The notes beneath the pieces are model-generated. The model ran no database searches and was not told the DNA's origin. It was given only the letters and a program-made list of their open reading frames with translations. A stretch of 64,000 nt of DNA from Aquatica leii. Its lineage: Eukaryota > Arthropoda > Insecta > Coleoptera > Lampyridae. Numbering within the stretch: the stretch's first letter is position 1; every line of letters starts with the position of its first letter. The position numbers and the translations under genes were made by a program. The DNA lies in contig CM069432.1 of assembly GCA_035610365.1 (NCBI GenBank), positions 72,172,520-72,236,519 on the forward strand, given 5' to 3'. Below are positions 47,024 to 58,626 of this stretch, piece after piece.

Positions 47024-49139
47024 ACTTTCAAAAATAAAAACTTGCTAGATTTTATAGTTATTTAATTTTTAAAAATCAAATTTTTTTATAGTTTTTTTGA
47101 CAGTTGAATAATTTACAAATCTCTCTATTTGACGACATTGTGTTATCATTGTGATACACTATTTATTAAAAAAAACTTGACACTTAAAACATCTTTAACT
47201 AAAAGAAATATGTAATATAATATGATAAAAATTACAATTTGAAATTTTTTTAATGATATTTAAACAAAATACATTTGTTGTCACTTTATATTTAATTATA
47301 TTTGTTTATAATTTAAATTATTTTGTTAATTTTATATAAAGAACTGCATTGCATAATTCTAAATTATATTTTTGTTAGGAAATAGTAAATATGCAATATT
47401 TCGAAGTAGTAGACCGTTATTGTAAATTAAACAATATGATACGTCTCTTAGGTTTGCAACGTTACCTTCGTTAGAATATTTGAAACAGGCTCGGCTCAGC
47501 CAGAGAGCTGGGCATCCAATGAAACAACCCGAGGTATGATAAGACGTGAAAATTGAGTTGAGCGCCAGGCATACAACGTATACCAGATAATACTATAGTT
47601 AAAATAAAATTTAAAGAAATATTTTCAAGTCTTATCATCCACGGCACTGGAGGGTGTTTGTTGTCTTATCAATAAAACAAGAGTTGTAAAACAAAATTGA
47701 AATTTAATAACAGACTCAAATAAAAATAAAAGATAGAAAATTAAATTATACAGGCCTGAATGTAACTTAAAAAATTATTGATGGTAACAACTGGCTGGAG
47801 GAAATCGTTCGCTACTCCTGGAATTCAAACTATATTTGCGACGAGGTATACCTGGTCTCCTAAAAAAAAAGAACCACAAGTAATCGATTCTAAAACTCAG
47901 TTTAAAATAAACCAAATTGTTACCACAGTAAATGCAATAAATCAAATATTAATACAATAAGTGACTTGATAATTTAAATTCAAATACAAAAAAATTGAAT
48001 TGTTTTATACATAAATAAAATTAAGTATTTCAATTTGAACTTTTAACATAAATTTAAGACAGAGGTCAATTGTGGCAGCAGATAACTAAGTAACAATGAG
48101 TATAATGTACAATTAAAACATCTATGCAATATGAATACCAAACTACTAATTAAATGCAGAAGTACCATTCGCTTGATCCAAAAAAAGGTTTCTATCAAAG
48201 TGCTACCAGAAAGAGTAATCTTGCTGCTCAATTCTTGTATATATAAATTAATGGAAATTTTCAAAACCAACGGTTTGAGTGTTCGCCGAGATACCAGGCG
48301 ATAACACAACGCTAAGGTGAAAAATAGCGTGATAAAAATGTATATCATTTAGCAATTCGACGAAGTTCATAAAAATCTTGTTTTTGGTACTTCCTAATTA
48401 CGGCAATTAATATGACCAGAATGAGGATTGATTTAATTTGGTTTCAAACTGCATAGAATAATTATTTAATTTAATAATTGAGAAAAATAAGCAACAGTAG
48501 TTTTCACTGTAGGTTGAATCTTAAGATAAACTGATTTATCACAAGAAAAGACAAATCAACAGATTAATTAATTAAAAATTTAGGCAAATAACACTTAAAG
48601 GAAAGATTCAACTTACGTGTTAACGCTGCCACGAGTAACCACTCTCTCCTTTCCTTTTCTTTCCCACTCCCAAAATTAAACAATGTTTTCAAAAATCTGA
48701 ATAAAAGCAGTGGCGTGTTGTTATTAAAACATAATTTTGATTTAAATTAAAACCAAACGATAACGGAACGTTACAGGTTATACACTTCTCAACCTTGGTA
48801 TATAATATACTTTTTATTTTCTAGTTGGTTTTTAAGTGTAAGTATATATTAAACTGGTTGTTTTTTGGCCACCCGTTAATTTTACACCAGTAAGAAGATA
48901 TTCAGATGACTGCTTGGTTTAACTTGTGTTTTTCTAAATATTTTAGAGTTAAATATTGATACAGTTTTAGAAGTGTATTCAAAACAATACATGGATATTT
49001 TATATTTTATATTGATGGTTTTGTATGTGGACTGCACATTCAGTTTTTCCATTCATTTCTATAGATGATTGTATAATTTTTTATTATTATATTGATTTAT
49101 TACATTCCGATATTATTTATCATAGTAAGTTAAAAAAAA
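47024..49139. other. Unclassified DNA with a less AT-rich patch and a polypyrimidine run
   Basis: The segment about 47440-48720 is less AT-rich than its surroundings. It includes GAGCGCCAGGCATACAACG (near 47560) and a CT-only-type run at 48642-48671, which read on the minus strand looks like a retroelement polypurine tract followed by TGGTTACTCG. It may be a degraded LTR element on the minus strand, but I found neither a second LTR nor conserved protein motifs. The frames at 47778-47960 and 48043-48348 are unrecognised. Confidence 0.35.
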
Positions 49140-50350
49140 ATTATACTGCCTAAATACCTTCTTCAAAAAACTAAACAACGCAAATCATGGCACAGCACAA
49201 ACAAAAAAACAAAAAACGAAATTGGCTATGCATTTTCAAATAACAAAGAAATATGTAAAAACGTGTCGGTCCTAAAATTTTATACCAGAAGCGACCATGT
49301 GCTTGTAAGAACAAATATCAACATTAACACAAACGTAGAACGCAACAAACTCTTCAAAAAACAACGTTACCCAACTTAAAGTGTTCTAAAATCAAATAAA
49401 AAAAAATATCATAACAATTTAAAACAACAACTAACACCAATAGACATGCTACAACAGCTAAATATCGACCAATTTACAGTCAAAATTACAATCGCCATAA
49501 AAATATCATTTAAGAAAATATGCTCACACACAAAAAGACTCAAAATTTAGCGCTCTGAAATTACTAGAAGAAACAAGACAGATAGATCATCGGATAGTTT
49601 TAAAGAACTAAAGAAAAAGAGTAAAGTAAGTAATTTGAAAAGATACAAGGGATCACAACAAAAAAATTATAGAAAAAACTATTAAGCATAATTGTAAAAT
49701 GAAAATACTGCGTTCAAAACTCTTAAAAGGGAAAACAAAAATAGAAAAAAATAAGAAACAAAAATAACGTACTAGTAAAAGATAAAAAAACATTACTAAT
49801 GCTTTTGAAAAGTTCTATAAAAAACTATACTCAACTAATTAACCACGTCCATAAACACACAAAGTTCTAAGCGCTGGATCCAAAAAAATGCCAGAAATCA
49901 CAAAAGACGAAATGGATGCAACATTAAAACAAATAAAGAAAAATAGATGTCCAAGAAAAATCAAAATCACACCATAAATACTAAAACTAGAGGGAGGATT
50001 TGTAAAAAAAAATAATATTGTTTAACAAATGTCTGCAGGAAGGAAAAATCCCAAAAGAATGATGTACTTCCAAAATTATACTCAAATTTAAGATAGGTAA
50101 TAATACAAATATCGAAAATTATCAACTGATATCTCTTTTATCGCATTTATATAAATTGTTTACTAAAATGCTAACAAATTGCTTGTCAAGAAAATTAAAC
50201 TTTTAACAGCCGGTGGAACAGGCTGGATAAAACAGAGTTTAGCACGATAAACGATATTTATTCTGTACGTACTTGATACAAAAATGTACAGAATACAATG
50301 TACCTGTACAAATGGCCATTATCGATTTTTAGAAGACATTTGACACTATC
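49140..50350 (+). pseudogene. RTE-type LINE ORF2 remnant (end of endonuclease, RT start)
   Basis: Plus-strand frames give RTE ORF2 landmarks in order. They start with a degraded endonuclease end: NTFFKKLN, then KEICKNVSVL, FYTRSDHVLVRTNI and VERNKLFKKQRYPT (about 49155-49380). A linker has TRQIDRSSDSFKELKK. ITKDEMDATLKQIKKNR (about 49895-49950) is followed by LFNKCLQEGKIPKEW (about 50020-50070), FKIGNNTNIENYQLISLLS and LYKLFTKMLTN. FSTINDIYSVRT and MAIIDFQKTFDTI (about 50230-50350, the RT A-motif region) come last. Many stops and frame changes are present and the RT catalytic core downstream is missing, so this is an old, 3'-truncated or deleted copy. Confidence 0.82.
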
Positions 50351-52272
50351 AAAATGAGATTAGATTTAGACGCAAAATATGTTTCATAATTAACAATGTA
50401 AATGCTTTTGTTTTAAATTATTTTAAAAATATGATTGATTTTAGTATTAAGAATTCCGCCTGCTAAAAGAGATGATTTCTTAATTTTCCAGAATTTATTT
50501 TTTAGTACATAACCCATATACAGTTTTCAATAGGTGAGATTGGCAAGATCTTCATTTTAGTGTACATTTAATTGATAAAAATGCTTTCTGGTTTTTTAAT
50601 TTTATTGGCAAGACACAAAATGTGGTCAACATTTATCATCATTGACGAATCACTAAACCGTTTTTTGTCTTTTATTTAGCTATTTGTTGGCTATCAAACC
50701 ATTTGACACTGCATTTATTTTAATTATCCAAACAAAATAAAATTTAAAAAAAATTAGAAGTAAAATTAATGTTCAAACAAAACAAAATAAATACAAAGAA
50801 ATCCACGCAATACAAAAGAAACAACTGCAATTAAATCATAAATTAAAAAGCCTTGTTCGCATTAATAGAAAATGAATATTTAGAATAAAAAAATCTCTTC
50901 CGTAAATCTTTCAAAACAACGTTGAAAACCTTAGAACTAAAGTCCAAAATTACTAAATTTTTGGAATTAACAGTGATAAAACACAATATAACAAACAAAA
51001 ACAAAAAAATGTTTTTTTACATATCGTCTCTAAAATCTTAGAATCAAAGACAAAGTTTTTGTCGCAAAATCTAGAGTTCACTTAGTAGAACGGTAAACAA
51101 GTGTATAAATCAGTTTAACTTTATAGTCAAATTTAAAGCTTTTATAGCAAAAATTTGCCTTACATTACTTTCTCTCTCCAGCTATATCCGTAGCATTTTA
51201 TCAATTCAATCTTGAATTAGGTAAAATTTATAGCATGTTTACGTTTGTTACTGTTGTGCTGTATTATTCTTATGTTTAATTAATTTATTTTTAATGTTAC
51301 TTTATTTATATGGTTGTTTTCATAGTCCAAGACACGTGTGATTTTCTAAGTCAAAAACTGTAAGTGTAACTAATTGTAGTATTAATTAATTTTAACAACT
51401 GACAATTACTTGTCATGTAATAACTACAATTTTTAATGAAACATAAGTCTGAAGAAGTACGCACTTAGCTGCACAAAACGTCGCATAAAGTGTTTTGACG
51501 CCCCTTTTATTAGAAAAACCTTAAAGAAACTGTGCAAAGTCAAATTAAGGAGGAAAATAATATACAACTTACCGTAAACAAATGTAAATAGATTATTTTA
51601 AAACGTAAAAAAAACGAGTAATAACGTAAACTGGAATAAAACGTATACGAAATTTATAAACAAATATTTGAAAATTTTGAACAAACTTTTGCTCAGATGA
51701 ATAGTGGTACGTAGGTATATTTTACAGGATGTTTCTATGTATGGTAGCACAGTAAATACTTAATAACTATTTATCTTTTTTTCTTATAGCCTATTGCTCT
51801 TTCAGAACTTACTTTTCATTTAAATAGTTTATTTCTCGCATTATTTGTATTTTATACATATTCTACATACTCGATATTTTCTACATCAAATGTGTCATGT
51901 AGAAAATTATTATTTTCTACGCTTAGAAAAATCATTTTTTTTCGTGATGTAGAATACGTGCCCATCGTTAATTGCAACCTTTTCGCAACAATCGCTTATA
52001 TCTGCACCTATAATAGTTGAACTTTTGATTTCAAATAGTTTGTTTTTAGAAAGTCATTTTTCAATAAGTAATATTACATCTATACTTTTGATTTATAGAA
52101 AGTTCAAAAAAATTGGTTCATGTTTTCTTATAGACTGAGAATCAGAATTGTACTTTTTTTGTTTGGAAGTTCTAACGATAGCAATTTGTCAAAATTTAAA
52201 ACAAGAAATGCATTTGTTGTTACTTTAAATGATGTACTTTTTCTGAACATATCTCTTCTAATGTTTACTTGT
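50351..52272. other. AT-rich DNA, mostly featureless
   Basis: No coding signal recognised. It contains a degenerate hammerhead-like motif at 51449-51484. Confidence 0.5.
51449..51484 (+). ncRNA. Hammerhead-like core, degenerate
   Basis: CTGAAGA (51449-51455) is followed 19 nt later by AAAACGTCGC. The spacing and the trailing CGTCGC match the copy at 45399-45434, but the GAAA box reads AAAA. Confidence 0.25.
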
Positions 52273-52423
52273 TAAATTATTTTTAGGGTAAATAGTGTAT
52301 TATTTATTTAGAAAAAAGGCAAATTAATTTAATTTTTGCCTGACGAAGAACTTGGATAAAGTTCGAAAGCTATCAATTATATTTCTAAATAAATAATACA
52401 CCATTTACCCTAAAAATAATTTA
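52273..52423. repeat. 42-bp inverted repeat enclosing a hammerhead-like motif
   Basis: Arms 52273-52314 and 52382-52423 are reverse complements with one mismatch (the start of each left/right match is TAAATTATTTTTAGGG and its complement). The 67-nt loop holds CTGACGA (52340-52346), then a stem AGAACTT/AAGTTC around GGATA, then GAAAGC (52365-52370), i.e. CUGANGA ... GAAA. A second small stem (GGCAAA/TTTGCC) precedes it. It could be a compact retroelement relic or a MITE-like palindrome. Confidence 0.75.
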
Positions 52424-53652
52424 ATATGTTTTATGGTGAAAGTTTTATGTTTACTTGTTGTTTATGTACAGGACGGTTTCTTCAAAGTAGTAAATGATAA
52501 TCACATTTTTTACACAACTATGTTGTTGATTAGCTTTCTTTAATAATATGTTTAAAGTTTAACAATTTTTTAATTACCAAGTGTAAAACGCTTTTATAAA
52601 TGTAACAATTTAACTAAAAAAAAACTTGCAAAAGATAACACAAAATTGAATATGTCAAAAATGAAAAAATAATTTAAGTAATGAATTACTTTGCCAATAT
52701 TAAAAATGAAAAACTGGCCAAAATTAACGGGTTCTACACCATTAATCCGATAAATGAAGAAAATAACCCATTATAATTTTCTATAAAATTTCTAAAATTT
52801 GTGTTATCGCGTCATTGTTTTGCTTAATTTTCCTATCTTGACCATTACGCCTCAAAATTAAAAAAAAAACACTCTAAAATGCTAACACCAAAATTACGTG
52901 TAATATAATTCTTCATGCAAATGCTGCCAAAAATTTTATTGTTTATACAATTGTAAAAAATGTTATAATTTTTTAAAACTTAAATTTAAAAGCAACAAAT
53001 CCTTAAGATTATGCACTAACTATAAAATAAAAAGTTTAATGCTCCAACTATAATAACCAGTGAATAAATTTAGTTTGGCAAATATCTTTAGCAATTTCAA
53101 ACTATGACATTTGATTTTCGTCTTTTCAAGATAGATTGTCTATAATTGTTACTTTTTTTTGATGCATTGATAATTGCCTCGGTTTTTTATCATTCACTAC
53201 ACATTTAAACAAGATAATACTGAGAAAGCGGTTTTTGGTTTATTTATTTTAATCAAAAAAATAAAACGTTTAAGTTTAAATTTTTGTATTACTGAGTTTA
53301 CCTACTTATAACAGCATATAGCATCAGTAAAACATAAGTTTAAATTATTATTATAAATAAAGGATTATTCGATTATCATCGAAGGTTTCTATCTTTATTT
53401 TTATTATTTTTTTATTTAATAAAAAGTTGCAACGGTTTAAATTTATTGGTTTCAATGATGATTATTTAATGGTTAACTATTGTAATCGTATTTTCAATGC
53501 CTGTATTTAACGTTTTGCAAATTATGATAAAGTTATTGTAATGATACTTCTACCTACAGTGAAAGAAACGTAAATACAAAAACTGAATTAAAATTTCCGT
53601 TTGTTGGAATACAGATATTTAATGTTATTTTTGAGGCTTTTGCGACCATGAG
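52424..53652. other. AT-rich DNA, nothing recognised
   Basis: No coding or repeat signal that I can support. Confidence 0.55.
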
Positions 53653-54074
53653 TTTTTAACAAATCATTATTTTCGGGTTTTGAACCACGTTCCATATCTA
53701 CACTTTTCACAAAATTTATAAAACTTCAGTCATGTCGCTGTCTTCTTTAGAAAAATCTGAAACTGAAGATATATGATCCTGACAAACCTTTATATTACGC
53801 CGTTCGGTTTAGTGGTTCGGGACGGTTCCGACTTATTAGTTTTCCGGAACATGTTTTTCCATATTGGCGCTAGATAGATTTCATTATTGCTATTAAAATT
53901 GCCGTACTTCTAAATTTCAAGGGCTTCTTTGTATAGTCTAGGCCAGAAGTTTTGGGATTTAGCCAAAATTGTTGCCTCTTCAAATTTTATCGTGTGACCG
54001 GTGTCTAAAAAGTGTTCCGCAACAGCAGATCTTGCGTTATGTTTCTTTGTATACGCCTTATGTTCTTTTAATCG
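53653..54074 (-). pseudogene. Penelope-like element 3' end, left (minus) copy: GIY-YIG C-terminus
   Basis: The minus strand is open from 54074 to a TAG at 53910-53912. It reads RLKEHKAYTKKHNARSAVAE, then HFLDTGHTIKFEEATILAK and YKEALEI. This is the C-terminal half of the GIY-YIG endonuclease domain found in Penelope retroelements (family motif SAxAxH...GH.idf...). The 3' untranslated part down to about 53653 is repeated in inverse orientation at 54364-54660. The N-terminal half and RT are absent: the copy is cut at 54074, where it meets an opposite copy. Confidence 0.8.
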
Positions 54075-54660
54075 AAGGAGGAACCCGGAGGAACCCGTGG
54101 CAACTTCCTTTCTTTCTTACATAAAAGGCTGCACGGATAAAATAACCAGGATACTTAGAGGGAAAAATATCAAAGTGATCTTTACTGCAACAAATAAAAT
54201 ATCCCCCAATTTTTCAAAATCAAAAGAAACAAAAGCACCACTCTAGGAACCAGGGGTCTACCACATCCCTTGTTCCTGTGGACTGGCTTACAAACGGGAC
54301 GCAACATAGCTACCAGATTAAAAGAACATATGACGGATACAAAGAAAGGAAGCCATTAAAATTCAGAAGTACGACAATTTTAATAGCAATAATGAAATCG
54401 ATCTAGCGCCAGTATGGAAAAACATGTTCCGAAAACTAATGAGACAGAACCGTCACGAACCACTGACCCGAACGGCGTAATATAAAGACTTGTCAGGATC
54501 CTATATCTTTAGTTTCAGTTTTTTTTCTGAAGAAGACAGCGACATGACAGTCGAAACGTCAATTTTTCAAAGTTTGTAGGTTTTCTAAGTTTTATAAATT
54601 TAGTGAAAAGTGTAAATATGGAACGCGGTTCAAAACCCAAAAATAACTATTTGTTAAAAG
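54075..54660 (+). pseudogene. Penelope-like element 3' end, right (plus) copy: GIY-YIG domain with internal deletion
   Basis: The plus-strand frame from about 54099 reads FLSYIKGCTDKITRILRGKN, then VIFTATNKISPNF, as in the linker before the Penelope endonuclease. After a TAG comes GVYHIPCSCGLAYKRDAT (family GVYxIPCxCGxxYIGxT; the second motif YIG reads YKR). TRLKEHMTDTKK then jumps to the end of the domain; the middle part kept in the left copy is deleted here. Stops and a frame change make it inactive. The 3' part (54364-54660) is the inverse repeat of 53653-53935. GGAGGAACCC occurs twice in tandem at 54077-54096, at the junction of the two copies. Confidence 0.8.
54527..54560 (+). ncRNA. 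Hammerhead-like core in the Penelope 3' region
   Basis: CTGAAGA (54527-54533) fits CUGANGA. GAAACGTC follows at 54553-54560, and a short GAC/GTC stem can form between. Minimal hammerheads with GAAACGUC are described in Penelope-like elements. The inverse copy near 53735-53760 is mutated. The cleavage-side strand is not visible to me. Confidence 0.4.
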
Positions 54661-54832
54661 ATATTTAATGATTTTAATTTTTTTATAAAAGACAATGTAA
54701 TTTTTATTTCTTCAAAATTTATTAAAAATACATCTTCCACAAAACTCATAACACTTATTATACAAGGTTTTCAAAAAGTTGCTAATTTTGTTATTATTAG
54801 AGTTACGAGTTTGTATGTTTACGATAAGCACT

Positions 54833-55054
54833 TTACACTGTAATGATTGTACTTTTAAATAACTTGTTCAATGCTTTACATTTTAAGGTCTTGTAAAATA
54901 TTTTTCTGCACCGTGGTTCACGTTTGTCGTATATCTTACCTTGTATGATAAATTGTATAAGGTCGTATCTATTTTCGATTCTTTTCATAACATGTCCAAA
55001 GTATTGGAACTTGCGTATTTGATATTTTTCATTATTTCTTGTTTTTTTTTTCAT
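54833..55054 (-). pseudogene. RTE-type LINE C-terminal fragment
   Basis: The minus-strand frame reads KYQIRKFQYFGHVMKRIENR, then IIQGKIYDKREPRCRKIF. This corresponds to the ORF2 tail common in RTE/Jockey-like LINEs (family RKLQYFGHVMR ... LILQGKIEGKRGxGRRR). Only about 60 codons remain; the RT is missing. It is next to the Penelope pair and a piggyBac scrap, a nest of fragments. Confidence 0.65.
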
Positions 55055-55130
55055 TCTCTAGAAAACTTCCAAGTAATTCTGCCATTTGAAATAATTCCTT
55101 GTATAGCCACGTTTTAAAAACTTAATTTTT

Positions 55131-55260
55131 TTGTTGTTGCATATTGTCGATTTTACAACAGTAACATAACTTTTACAGGTAAAGCGTTTGCATCTATCAC
55201 ATTTGTTTATTGTTTTTATTGTCGAGGTGTCTTGGACACATAACACAGCGACCACGTTTC
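55131..55260 (-). pseudogene. piggyBac Cys-rich C-terminal fragment (third piggyBac relic)
   Basis: On the minus strand KRGRCVMCPRHLDNKNNK is followed, after a frame change, by CDRCKRFTCKSYVTVV and TICNN. The C-x2-C ... C-x2-C-x4-C arrangement resembles the zinc-binding tail of piggyBac transposases. No catalytic domain was found beside it. Some other zinc-finger protein is possible. Confidence 0.4.
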
Positions 55261-55300
55261 GCACCTGCTGAAAGTTTTTCCCTTCTTGTAATTATCATGC

Positions 55301-56523
55301 TTGTCTTGGGGCCATATACTAAACATTTTTTTTAAGAAAAGTATACATAATTTTTAAGTAAATTCATTATAACAACTTAGGTAAAGATGAAAAAGTCAGC
55401 TAAAAAAATGATTGAACCCAAAAATTCTAAACTCAAACAAATACAACAAAAAAGATACTATTTTTAGGTTAAATAATTTAATATAAATTTGAAATTAAAG
55501 TAAAGTTTAATTGTAAATTATTAACTGCTAACATTTATTGATAATTAGACAGTTGTTTTTTTTTAAAATAAATTGATTATATGAATTAAAACTTGTGTTT
55601 TACTTATGTTACATGCAGTTATAAGTAAGATCAGTAACACAACAAAATAAAACCGAAAGCAAAAATTGCAACGTAAACACCTATGGAATACTTTTGAAAT
55701 ATGTATATTGTTGGTTGCCTTACAGAGGGACATTATTTTTTTCACTGATTGTACAATGTATGTATATGTTTTGAATTGTAGTCTAAAAAGATGGCTGAAA
55801 ATTAAAAAACTTATTGCATCTTTTTTTATGCTTAGTCTTGTTGAAAAATACCAATAACTAACCATTCAAAAAGCTAACACGATTTGTTTTTAGAAACGTT
55901 ACTGTTAGTAACTTGAATATGAGTTTATCAATTAACGTGATAATTGATAGAAAAATATTTTAAACAAAAATAGTTTAAGGACTAATTAAACGAACGAACT
56001 ATTTATTATCAACTTTGTTTAAAAACAATTATTCCATTAAAATTAAAGTACTAATATCAAAGCCTTTATGTTAAAAATGTTAAAATATGCAGTTTATTCC
56101 TATTATCAGAAAGTCGAAAATAACGACATAATATAAATAACTGTTTTCTTTACAATATTGTTTAATATTTTTTTATATTGTACTTAAGTTTTACAGATAG
56201 AATCAAAAGTAGTTTTATATAATACAAATATAACTTTAAAAAAATTAATAACAACATTATTACATTATACTAATATATAACTCCACTTTGAGCATAGATT
56301 ACTTTAATATTAGTATAACCACAATAACTAATAATCATACACTGCAATGAGCGTTACTATAAATGATATATTAATACACAATAATAATAATTTGTGTTAG
56401 AATATGATTATATACTAAAAATGTTTAACAAGAAATGTTTTATAAATACTTATAATCAGTGTTTTTGTTGCAATAAAATGCAGTATTCCAATTTAGGCTT
56501 TTTTATATTTACATTGCAAATAT
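55301..56523. other. AT-rich DNA, nothing recognised
   Basis: Frames at 55563-55865 on both strands overlap and are K/N/I/F-rich chance frames. Confidence 0.55.
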
Positions 56524-56989
56524 TGTTTTTACAAAATTGTTTAATATTGAAACGTTCTCAAATTCAAGAGCCTTCTCGAAGTTGTTATCCATCTTCTAGA
56601 ACGTATACCGAAAGATATAAACACTCGAGAAGAATTTCCAAAACGGGTACATATACGAAACAAACAAATCGTAGGTTAGTTATTTTCGTAATACGAAGGC
56701 AGCAGTGTTAAGAAGATTATTCAAGTCTAAATAAATAAGTCGTTAGCGCGTGTGTGTAGATAAATATACGGAGAATAATCTTGTACGTGACTTTAGTGTA
56801 AACGAGTGTGTGAAGCTATCCGCGGACTTCATCTTATCTTCGTGTAAGTGATATAAATTAGTGTAAGTGTTATTAAATATTATTAGATTTAATTAGTTCG
56901 GTTAATTTAAAAGTGTACATATTTTTAGTATAAGTAAAAATATTTTTAGTAGTTTAAATAAATTAGTCTTAATAATAAAATTCGTTACA
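56524..56989 (+). repeat. 5' LTR of a second gypsy element (left edge uncertain)
   Basis: The right edge is supported: the sequence ends ...AAATTCGTTACA (56989), followed after 3 bp by a TGG-type primer-binding site. A TATA-like AGATATAAACAC lies at about 56611-56622. A cluster of GTGTGT/GTAAGTG motifs lies downstream. I cannot fix the left end without a second LTR; it should be a TG somewhere in 56520-56560. Confidence 0.55.
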
Positions 56990-56992
56990 ATT

Positions 56993-57010
56993 TGGTGTCA
57001 CGGTGCGCGG
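56993..57010 (+). other. Primer-binding site of the second gypsy element
   Basis: TGGTGTCACGGTGCGCGG follows the LTR by 3 bp and starts with TGG, the complement of a tRNA CCA end. I do not know which tRNA it matches. Confidence 0.55.
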
Positions 57011-57298
57011 TTGCGATTTATGGTGTAATTAATAGTAGTAATCTAAAACCGCTCCCGTAATAAATAGTAACTCGTAAGTTAAATTCGTATCGTTTTAAAA
57101 ACTGTTTCGTTCTTATCAGACGTGGGACGATATTACAGTTGATAATGCGATATAGTGTTTATTAAACTTTTTTTCTTTAACAAGTGCGTGATTGTTTAAT
57201 ATTAACAAGTCGATCGTTATTAAAATCTTGTGTTATACAAAAACTGCATTTTAAAAAGTAGTGTATTTAAACTTTTTATTCGTGTTATATTTCAATTT

Positions 57299-58626
57299 AT
57301 GCCGGTGACGCGTTTGCAAAAAGTGAAAATGGATTCAAAAATAGTTGAAATTCTCGAATCGATGAATAAAAATATGGAAAAAAATAATAGAAAAACTGAC
57401 GAAAATTCTCAGAAAATAGAAGAAAAACTGTGTTCTAGAAAAATGTTTCACGAAAATTCGCAAAAAATGGAAAAAAATTCTCCGAACATTAAAGAAAAAT
57501 TATTTGAAAATACCTAGAAAATAGAAGAAAGGTTGATGGAAAATTTTAGACTATTAAAAGAAAAAATACAAACGAGCATAGAAAATCAAATCAAAATTGT
57601 GCAAGAAGAAACCCAAGCAGATATGTTAAATTTAAAATAAGAAATGTGCGAATCTGTGAATGACAAAATAGAAGAAGTAGAAGACAAATTAGAACAAAAG
57701 CTAGAAAAAAAATTAAGAGACAGAATACAACTGCTTGAAGAAAGAATGACCCAAATGAATTGTCACGGTGAAGGAAGCGTTACGAGTGAAGATTTAATAA
57801 TGGACCATCGGAAAGAAACCACACACAAGTTTAAAATTCTTCCGCCAAATTTTGATGGTAAAAACCTACCACAAGCAGTTTGAAGCCGCAGCTACAACTA
57901 ATGGTTGGAGCAACAAACAGAAAGCGACGTCGTTAATAGTGTCCTTACATGGAGAAGCGCTTGGAATTTTACAAACTGTTCCAGATCAGCTACAAGAAAA
58001 TTACGAACTCTTATTTCACGATTAGAAATTAGATATGGAGATGCTCATCTTTAACAAGCGTATAAAGCTCAAATTAAAAGTCAACTTCAAGAGTTTGAGG
58101 CTGACATCGTCAGATTAACACAGCTTGCGTTTCCTACAGCGCCAGATACCTTCTTGGAACAGTTGGTTATTCAAACCTTTGTAGGCGGCTTCTAATACAA
58201 CAAAACGCAGCAAACTCTACGGTTAGCTCGACCGAAAACATTGGATGACGCTTTGGTGCAGGCTTTGAATTTTGAAGCAGCAAAACAAGCATCACAACAA
58301 GACGGTCATAGACTCTGCTGTGCTGCAGAAGTATCCGCGCAAACACTAAAAAGCATCGAGGAGATAGCGCGACGAATACTTTGGGAAAGAGGAGCGACAA
58401 CTTTGAACTGCGGTGAAATAGGCTATGTACGACGGCATCGTACTAAACCTAAGAAGATGCCGAGAAAAGCGCTCGAAAATTTGGAACGAGGTGACCAACA
58501 GAAACAAAAGGTAATATCGTCTAGTCAGGCTCTGGAGATTACAATTCGAATAGCGTTGCCTAAGGAGCAATTGCCTAGCATTTATCTCTATGGTGAGAAT
58601 AATAAAAGAAGTTCTGTTGCTGGTTG
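57299..58626 (+). pseudogene. gag: gypsy gag with coiled-coil N-terminus, broken
   Basis: The ATG at 57299 begins MPVTRLQKVKMDSKIVEILE. A long Lys/Glu/Asn-rich coiled-coil with repeated ENSQKIEEKL-like units follows, cut by a TAG near 57517 and a TAA near 57638. The capsid core begins at about 57830: FKILPPNFDGKN, then, in changing frames, WSNKQKATSLIVSLHGEALG, QLQEFEADIVRLTQLAFP and KTLDDALVQALNFEAAKQAS. This is the Retrotrans_gag arrangement of mdg1/412-type insect elements. At least four stops or frame changes destroy it. No intact zinc knuckle was found. It is unrelated in sequence to the 40578-41981 gag. Confidence 0.8.

Noticed and set aside
48642-48671. Polypyrimidine run as proof of an LTR retrotransposon polypurine tract
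   Set aside because: No paired LTR, primer site or protein motif could be found around it, so I kept only an unclassified-region note.
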